NCBI GenBank assembly: GCA_008638375.1
Contig: CM018037.1
Location: 37,219,576 to 37,283,575, forward strand
Direction: 5' to 3'
DNA from: Nyssa sinensis
Taxonomy: Eukaryota; Streptophyta; Magnoliopsida; Cornales; Nyssaceae
Length of the DNA: 64,000 nt
The translations under genes and the position numbers were made by a program. Positions 57,137-64,000 of this stretch are shown piece after piece. Under the pieces are notes generated by a model, which saw only the letters and a list, made by a program, of their open reading frames with translations, did no database searches and was not told the DNA's origin. Every line of letters begins with the position of its first letter. Positions within the stretch are counted from its first letter, which is position 1.

Positions 57137-59523
57137 TTAAGTCCCACATCCAGGTTGTCTCCTTTGACGAACTGGCCTTCTACGTGGGCGTTCAAGTTGT
57201 TGCTCAACTTGTGTGACTTGAGAAGGACCACCTACTTCAAATTGACGACGAGTACGATGAGTACGTGTGCGTCGTGGTATGGCATCAAGATGAAATCCCC
57301 AATCCATATCTTCACCCATACCACCTACGTCATCTCCATCGTCGTGAGCCTCTGTCAACCCCTCATTGCCCATGTCATCACCCATCCCACCTATCTCAAT
57401 TGCTTCTGTGTGCATAGGTATGCCAATTGCATAATCATCATGGATGGGCGTTCTAGTGGAGGAGGATGGAGTTGCTACTGATGATGAAGGGGCAGCCGGA
57501 GTGGAAATGTCCCTACGATGACGTCTCTGATATACATTAACAATGGCATGAGGTCGCCCATGAGGCACTGAGGCCGACTGCGACGGGACTGAATCACATG
57601 GGATTTCCTCGGAGCCAATACACTGATGGGCCTGAATTCCTTCTAAGGCAGAATAACTAAGTGCCTTGATATCAGCAAAGGCTTGGTGTGATTCAACTCG
57701 ATCGCCATAACCCTCGTCAGCCTTCATATGTATTTTGGTAAGGGTACTTGACTGCAAGTAATATTAACAATTAAAAGTATGTGTTGAATATAAAAATGTA
57801 ATATAATTAAACATAACACATCAAACAAACTTATACCAGCATCTCCATAATACTACCAATGGGTTGAAATCCAACCAATGGCCTAATATCCGGTGGCCCA
57901 ACCAAGCGACGAGTAATTCGTCGATACCACACCATATAGGGATCCATATACCGAAGTGGGTGATCCAGCGGCTCGGCAGATACAATGTGATCACGACGAT
58001 GACTCCATAGATCAATATATGGCTGATGCACAACGTCCCACTGATAGAGTGCCCTCCCTCGTCGATCAGTAGCGTGAAGCTCGACACTTGTATCGCGTGG
58101 CAATGGTATCCCCTGGCGAAGTCCGAACTGACGCATGACCCGATCTGGGAAGTGCCACTCAACAACCTCAAAACAAATGAGTGGTGATACAGTCAACCAT
58201 ATATCCTTCCCAACAAGGCAATATGTAGGTAATGTCGCGATAACATCGTCTGTATAGGATTGCCATGCCATCTATAAACCAATAAAAAAATTATTCAAGG
58301 TTAAGTAAATGATAGAATGGGTAAACTTAATTTTTACATGTAATAATAATCATTTATAAGCATATAATAATAAGCATTTATAAACATGTAACAAACCTGG
58401 TGATCTTGCATTTGGTCAAGCTGGTCCCTATAATGGCGAAGTACATGTGTTGGTGTCTGCCTAACAGATAATGTGGCTCGCCACTTATGCCCTAAAGGCA
58501 ATGACTCCTCCTCATTCTCCCGAGGGAGCTGTCTATCAGGTCTGATGTGTGTCAGCCTTTCCCATGCCCATAACTGTCAAAATAGATTTAAAATGTGTTA
58601 GTAACAATCTAATATAATAGACAATTATAATAGATTTAAAATGTAATTTACTACCTGCAATAAAATAAGTGGGCCACCTATCTCAGATGCACTAGGCCTA
58701 GTAGCTCGACACATCTCACGATAAAGACATGCGAGGATGGCACTCCCCCAACTAAAGCTCCCTACATTTTCTAAATCCCTAAGCAAATTAAGATACATCA
58801 ATTTTACTTTCTTCCTTGACTTATCTGCGAATAAAGAACCTCCAATAAGCATCAAGATGTAAGCCCTAGCATGTTGACGTATAATATCGTCGTCAGCAGG
58901 CTCGGGTAACTCTCTAAAATGATTAACAAGCCATCTAAGCTTCAGTCGTGATCCATCAAGATCAGACTGAGCTGGTGTAATCCCTAGCAACTCACGGCAA
59001 AGTTGCTGACACATGGGCACCGCAGAGGCAACATCACGTCCTGTGACAGGTGCCCCATCTATTGGCAAACCTAACAATATTGCCACATCTTGCAACGTGA
59101 TGGTACACTCTCCCATTGGCAGATGGAATGTGTGGGTTTCCACACGTCATCTCTCAATAAGTGCTGTAATTAGAGCCCAGTCAAGTTGGATAAATCCAAC
59201 TCGATAGGCTCCATAAAATCCAGCCTGGAGTAAGTATCTCTTTATGCGCTCGTCTAGTTGGCGAGGTCGTCGCAGTAAGTTGTCGCTCCTACGACAATGA
59301 AACACTCCGAGATCCTGCCATTAAAATGCACAAGTAAATACAAGTTTTATAAGTGAGATAAAAAGCATGGATTTCAGTCAATTTTTATAAAATTTTAAGT
59401 AATCAGATAAGACATTCAAACCTGCCCCTCCCATATTGGACTAGATCTATGGGTAGATTGCATGTAAAGTACAGATCCATCTATTGGCCCAGGATCTACA
59501 ACCTCCCTATGAACGGTCTCCAT
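57137..59523 (-). pseudogene. Plant mobile domain (PMD/MAIN-like) gene of a Mutator-like element, five exons with a nonsense codon
   Basis: Exons: 59523-59422, 59314-58655, 58573-58397, 58271-about 57837 and 57751-57137, phases consistent. Exon 1 starts METVHREVVDPGPIDGSVLY. Exon 2 has QLDERIKRYLLQAGFYGAYR and the PMD core ETHTFHLPMGECTITLQDVA, ILLGLPIDGAPVTGRD. Exon 4 ends near VGFQPIGSIMEML, and exon 5 is an acidic, Arg-rich tail (DDGDDVGGMGEDMDWG, ending RQRRQPGCGT). PMD proteins (often annotated serine/threonine-phosphatase 7 long-form homologs) act in silencing in the host and occur in transposons. TGA at 59149-59147 replaces the usual Trp in ER[W]RVETHTFHLP, cutting the product to about 90 residues. 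A MULE transposase lies 3 kb upstream on the same strand. Confidence 0.85.
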
Positions 59524-62491
59524 CTGTTATTAATAAATTATAAATGACAAATGAGATAAAAAGTTAGCAACTTAAAAACCTTGATTTAACATGTCATCAA
59601 TTACACTTGTAAAAAAGTAAGCATACATGAAAAGTAAAATAATTAAGTTCTACCATTGGACGATCTATTATTGGATTCAAAACAGCGAATGAAGTGACAT
59701 AACAAGAAGTATATGACATATAGGGGCCTACGACCTGCAACATCATATGCTTATTTAAAGCACTTTCAAAAATAACATTTGAAACAAGTCATTTTCAGAC
59801 ATGGCCAAACACTATGCAGGTCACTTAATTTTCTGATGAGCATGGCAAACTCCTCCAGGCACAATCTGTGTTTTTGTTACCTATAAAAAAAAAAAAGGGC
59901 TGTTTTTGTTTTTCTAAAAAACTCAATTGGAGAGAGAATATTATAATTTAATAATACTGATTAATTACCTTCCAATGGACCTCAGTCTTACCATTCAACA
60001 TACTGCCATTTACAGGGAATCAGATTTAATCAGTTCTTGGTCGATAGTCTAGAGATCCAAGTGATCATGAAGTATTGGGGCATCTACACATTATGTGCTG
60101 ATTTGTATCCAAGAGATCCAGTATGTTAGTCAATTTATGTGCTGATTTGTATCATTTTAGTTGTTTTTTTGAACCAAACACATCCTAACAAGTAATTAGA
60201 AGTTAGACTCTTCCATACAAATAATCAGAAAAATTATAACAAGTGCAAAGAAATTAGAAATTTCCCAAACATTCTATCTACGCCCACCAAATATTTGACT
60301 GTTTCACATAATCAGCTGCTACAAAAAAAAAAAAAACAAATCTGATGCATTTAATAAATTTAAAATCAGATTGGTACCATTTGATGTACTGTAAGATCAG
60401 CTATGGCAGAGGCTGTAAATTACTTCAATCAGATTGGTAACCAACACAATTTGATGCATTTAATAAATTTTAAAAAAAATCCAGATGGCTAAATATAGCA
60501 ATTTGCTTGCATATTATAACAAATACCAATTAAGATCAGCTATGACAGAGGCATTTATTTCTATGATACAAAAACTTATTTATCAAACTTCCCAAGCTTA
60601 ATTTAATGGTTTGATTTTACAATGGTGTGGTAAATCTCAGGGTTGCAATTCATATATTCTAAGATAGCAACAAAATTTGATCAAGAATAATCTAATATAA
60701 AAATATATTGGACCCAAAATTTAAAATTATAATAACAACCACCACCAATGCAAATCAAAGTAACTGATTTTCATGTTTACTAAAACTAGACCAAAGCTGA
60801 TTTTTTGTTCTACCTCTATAAAGTCCCTTTAAACAGAACAAGCAGAATTGATCCCTCATTCCATGTATATTAAAAGAACAAACAACCACAAAAAAAAAAA
60901 AAAATTTCAAATGAACAGTAACTTAGAATCCAGTAGCTAAATATGAACAGTAACTTTGGAAGTTACTGTTCACCTGGAGCAAAAATTAAAACCAGTAGCT
61001 AAAACCAGATCAATGGTGCATGTCTTCCTTTTTTTCTCATATACCTCTTGATCAATGGTGCAACACAGTTGTCAGTTTATCAAATAGATAGTCTGCTAGA
61101 ATGAATCTGCAGAAGCTTGTGAAAGCATAGTTGTTAAAAATAATTATCATTCCACTCTTAAATAAATTTGATTAGAGTTTTTATTTAATTCCGGATTAAT
61201 AATCATTTTACATATAGATCTCTATTAGGATTTTAAGTTCTGCCCCCCAGCCCCCCCACCAAAAAAAAAATCACATACATTGGATTATAATAAGTTAGGA
61301 AGCAAAAGTGGCAAACTGCATGAGGAACCTGATTGATTCTGGTTAGAAATCTGAAGGAGCTTTCTGTATGTATCACTGACCTGTTGGTTTCTGAAATATT
61401 ATTGACCTTTGATTACTCTGTTTTGCTTTTACTGTTGTTGGTATTGTTGTTGGCTTGAAGGAATTAAAATGGCCAATTTATCTATGATTTAAACCTTGGT
61501 TAATATTTTGATCAAAAGGTACACAAGTAGAGTGACTGAACTTGATGGAGGTAAGTAATTAAGACCATTTAGGAAACTTACATGGCAAAACTAAATAATT
61601 CCTCACAGATCTTGGTTGCAGTTCAGGAGAGTTCCAGAAATATTCGATTTCCGAAGTTCAAAAATTTCTGTTTGTCAATTTGTGTCTGAAATGTTTCTTA
61701 TATTCCTGAAAAGTTCAGTACCTTATACTGTGTAATGCATTTCTTATTTGAGAACAGGTCTAGGTAATTATTTAAGAGTGGATTTGATTTATTATGTTTC
61801 CTTTGCAATTATGAGTGTTATGCTAGTAGTTAAATGTACCTAGCTGAACAAGGAATGAACTTTTGTAGGGGTCAAGTCTTCACTTTCATAAATATATTGA
61901 GATAAGTTGAAGAGTTTTATTAACCAAAGCAGGAATGAATATTTTAAAATGGAATAAAGCAAAGTTACAGATAATCAGCCACTAAAGAAAAAGAAAAAAA
62001 AAATTTTGGATGAACAGTAAAATCACAAACCAGTAGCTAAAAATGAACAGTAACATTGAAAGTTACTGTTCACCTAGAGCAAACTTTAACTTCAGAAAAA
62101 ATGCTGCGCCTAACCCTTTGATTCAGATTGATGTTTCTCTTAATCTATAGATCCAAATGTAATGAAATTTGTGCCAAAATGTTCCTTATTAAGTCTAGTT
62201 TGATACCATTTTGAATCACTCAAAAAGTCCATGTAAAACTGAAATTATGATGAAAACACTACCCATACGTCAAATTTTTGCACACTCGAAGCAAAATCAT
62301 TATAAAGTCCATGATATATAAAAAGAAAGCTAGTACAAGAGATGATGAAATTATGAAATGACATAATTCAAATGATAAGAAATTCCCATAACTAGTACAA
62401 AAACATACATAATTTCTGCCATATCATTAACAAAAAAAAAGAAAGATAACAAAGACAAAAAATCGGCCAGTCTTCTACTTGAGTAGCTGAG
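59524..62491. other. AT-rich spacer between PMD and transposase genes
   Basis: No coding frame recognised. A pair of related blocks contains ATGAACAGTAACTTYGRAAGTT and ACTGTTCACCT (about 60912-60975 and 62020-62075). A second pair carries CAATTTGATGCATTTAATAAATT (about 60330-60480). Inverted AGTAAC/GTTACT motifs lie in the first pair. Confidence 0.5.
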
Positions 62492-64000
62492 TTAGTTCCC
62501 CGTGGGTTGCTGATTTCTAGCTGGACAAGATCTTTTATCATGTCCCCTAACCTTACAATACCCACATCGTTTTGACGTACGACCTTCCCCTATGTCCATC
62601 TCATTTCGAATTCGTGTCGATTGTGGACGACCCTTCAATCTTTTCATAGTAAGATCAGGATACAAAGTTGGACCAATGGGCTCGTCCCAATAATCCTCAT
62701 GGTGAAGAGGATGAAACTCAGGTGCATATATAGCCATGTGTTGTGTCAACTTATAACATTCATTAATATAATTCCATCCATCAACAGAAGCCTGTGCAAA
62801 TACAGCCAAGGCGTGAGAACATGGCATTTTGTAGATGACCCATTTTCCACATGAACATGCACTATCACGTGTCAATACTGCATGTGAGTGACCCCTCCTT
62901 GTCATAACTGATGCCTCGCCAGAGCACATGTTGAAGTCTGTGATCATGTGTCCACCAATCTTTGATTGGTAACGCATAATCTTTGTAACGGCAAAAGGGG
63001 TATATATGCAACCTTCAGATATAGCTTCTTGCCCAAAACCTCTCCTGGCATAAAAATACTTCACCAAACGATAAAAAATCAGTTGTACACATGCAAATAT
63101 TGGCAAATTCCTTGCACCTTTCAAGACACCATTAAAAACCTCAGAGATGTTAGTGGTCAAATGTCCATATCTTCGATCTCCATCATGTGCAACTGTCCAT
63201 TGTTCTGCAGGTATTTCATTCAACCAATCGTATGCCTTTTGGTTGAGGCTTTTAATTTCTTGCATGATAGAATTGTATTTGCGTATCTGATGTGCACTTC
63301 CAGCTGCCCAAACAAGCGTCTTTAGATGGGCATCTTTGAACTTGCTATTAAAATTGCTACGAACATGCCTCAAGCAAAATCTATGATATGCTAATGGCTG
63401 TTGCCATCCAGAATTTGCATCTTTCACTGCTGCAAGTATACCTTTATGCCGATCAGATATCAAACAAATATCTTCCCTCCTCCCCACAACATGCAACCTT
63501 AACAAATATTGGAACCATCGCCAACTGTTGTAACTCTCCTCTTCAACAATTGCAAATGCGAGAGGAAATATTTGATTGTTAGCATCAGTCCCCATTGCAA
63601 TTAACAACTTTCCCTTGTATTTTTCATACAAATGTGTGGCATCAATACTGATAACTGGTCGACAATGCAAAAATCCTTGAATTGATGCATTAAATGCCCA
63701 AAACAATCTGCCGAAAACCACCACGTCTGAGTTGCTACTGCTACGATGCAACCATTCAACAATTGTGCCTGGATTATACTTCACAAGTGCTCCCATAAAC
63801 TTTGGCAACAATCTGTAGGATGTCTCCCAATCCCCAAATATCATGAAAATTGCTTTCTGCTTTGCAATCCAAGCTTTCCTGTAGGAGATCGTGTAACTGT
63901 ACTTTTCTCTCATTTGCTCGACAATTAGATCTATCTTTAAAGCCGGATCAACCCTCACTGCACCTTGTATTTCAGTTGCAATTAACTTAGAATCTAACTG
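62492..64000 (-). CDS. MULE (MuDR-type) transposase, N-terminus beyond the window
   Basis: The frame is open from the right edge (QLDSKLIATEIQGAVRVDPA) to TAG/TAA at 62492 with no disruption over about 500 residues. Domain order: MULE DNA-binding region (YSYTISYRKAWIAKQKA), then the DDE core with VISIDATHLYEKYKGKLLIA (first Asp), DICLISDRHKGILAAV (second Asp), and the CLRHVRSNF helix before the final Glu. Next is a SWIM zinc finger (CSCGKWVIYKMPCSH) and a C-terminal CCHC knuckle (CGYCKVRGHDKRSC). It would cut and rejoin the element's terminal inverted repeats. The intact frame suggests recent activity. Tandem orientation with the PMD gene matches known PMD-carrying MULEs. Confidence 0.93.
   Translation of the reverse strand, partial: QLDSKLIATEIQGAVRVDPALKIDLIVEQMREKYSYTISYRKAWIAKQKAIFMIFGDWETSYRLLPKFMGALVKYNPGTIVEWLHRSSSNSDVVVFGRLFWAFNASIQGFLHCRPVISIDATHLYEKYKGKLLIAMGTDANNQIFPLAFAIVEEESYNSWRWFQYLLRLHVVGRREDICLISDRHKGILAAVKDANSGWQQPLAYHRFCLRHVRSNFNSKFKDAHLKTLVWAAGSAHQIRKYNSIMQEIKSLNQKAYDWLNEIPAEQWTVAHDGDRRYGHLTTNISEVFNGVLKGARNLPIFACVQLIFYRLVKYFYARRGFGQEAISEGCIYTPFAVTKIMRYQSKIGGHMITDFNMCSGEASVMTRRGHSHAVLTRDSACSCGKWVIYKMPCSHALAVFAQASVDGWNYINECYKLTQHMAIYAPEFHPLHHEDYWDEPIGPTLYPDLTMKRLKGRPQSTRIRNEMDIGEGRTSKRCGYCKVRGHDKRSCPARNQQPTGN

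Overview
The window is nuclear DNA of a flowering plant, most likely a eudicot. It is AT-rich, its genes are split by GT-AG introns, and its proteins are plant-type (plastid-like MutS2, ARF, SFH, PMD). Transposable elements of several classes lie between and inside genes. There is no bacterial or organellar gene organisation. The species cannot be named from the sequence alone.

Layout. 1-2.55 kb has no confident gene, only a possible exon at the left edge. 2.55-4.1 kb (-) is a two-exon UNC93-like membrane protein gene whose C-terminal tail is shifted out of frame. 4.1-13.5 kb is intergenic, with transposon remnants, a minisatellite and a non-autonomous Mutator-like element (11.19-13.17 kb). 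13.8-28.8 kb (+) is a 20-exon MutS2-type gene whose introns hold a short TIR element, a LINE fragment, a Tourist-like MITE and several tandem arrays. 30.78-31.49 kb (-) is an intact DUF599 membrane protein gene. 34.4-36.0 kb (-) is the RNase P/MRP subunit POP5 in three exons. 40.4-43.7 kb (+) is a small Cys-rich plant-specific gene interrupted inside its coding exon by a 1.8-kb hAT-like element with an exact 8-bp target duplication. 48.3-49.4 kb (+) is a thaumatin-like protein gene with a hydrophobic C-terminal tail and two single-base frameshifts. An Au-type SINE follows at 49.9 kb. 52.1-52.5 kb is a short gene start (-), and 52.78-53.09 kb is a striking array of palindromes.

From 53.5 kb to the right edge everything recognisable lies on the minus strand. 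Intron-bearing fragments of three unrelated genes come first: an auxin response factor, indole-3-glycerol-phosphate synthase and a Sec14/SFH lipid-transfer protein. A plant mobile domain (PMD) gene with a nonsense codon follows, then a MULE transposase with DDE, SWIM and CCHC zinc-knuckle motifs that runs off the window. I read this as a Mutator-like transposon that acquired host gene fragments, or that lies next to a separate element that did. The terminal repeats were not found, so this remains inference.

A recurring oddity is that otherwise well-conserved coding regions are broken by one extra base: the UNC93 tail, the thaumatin-like gene twice, and probably the MutS2 leader. This could be real decay or uncorrected assembly insertions, and raw reads would decide.
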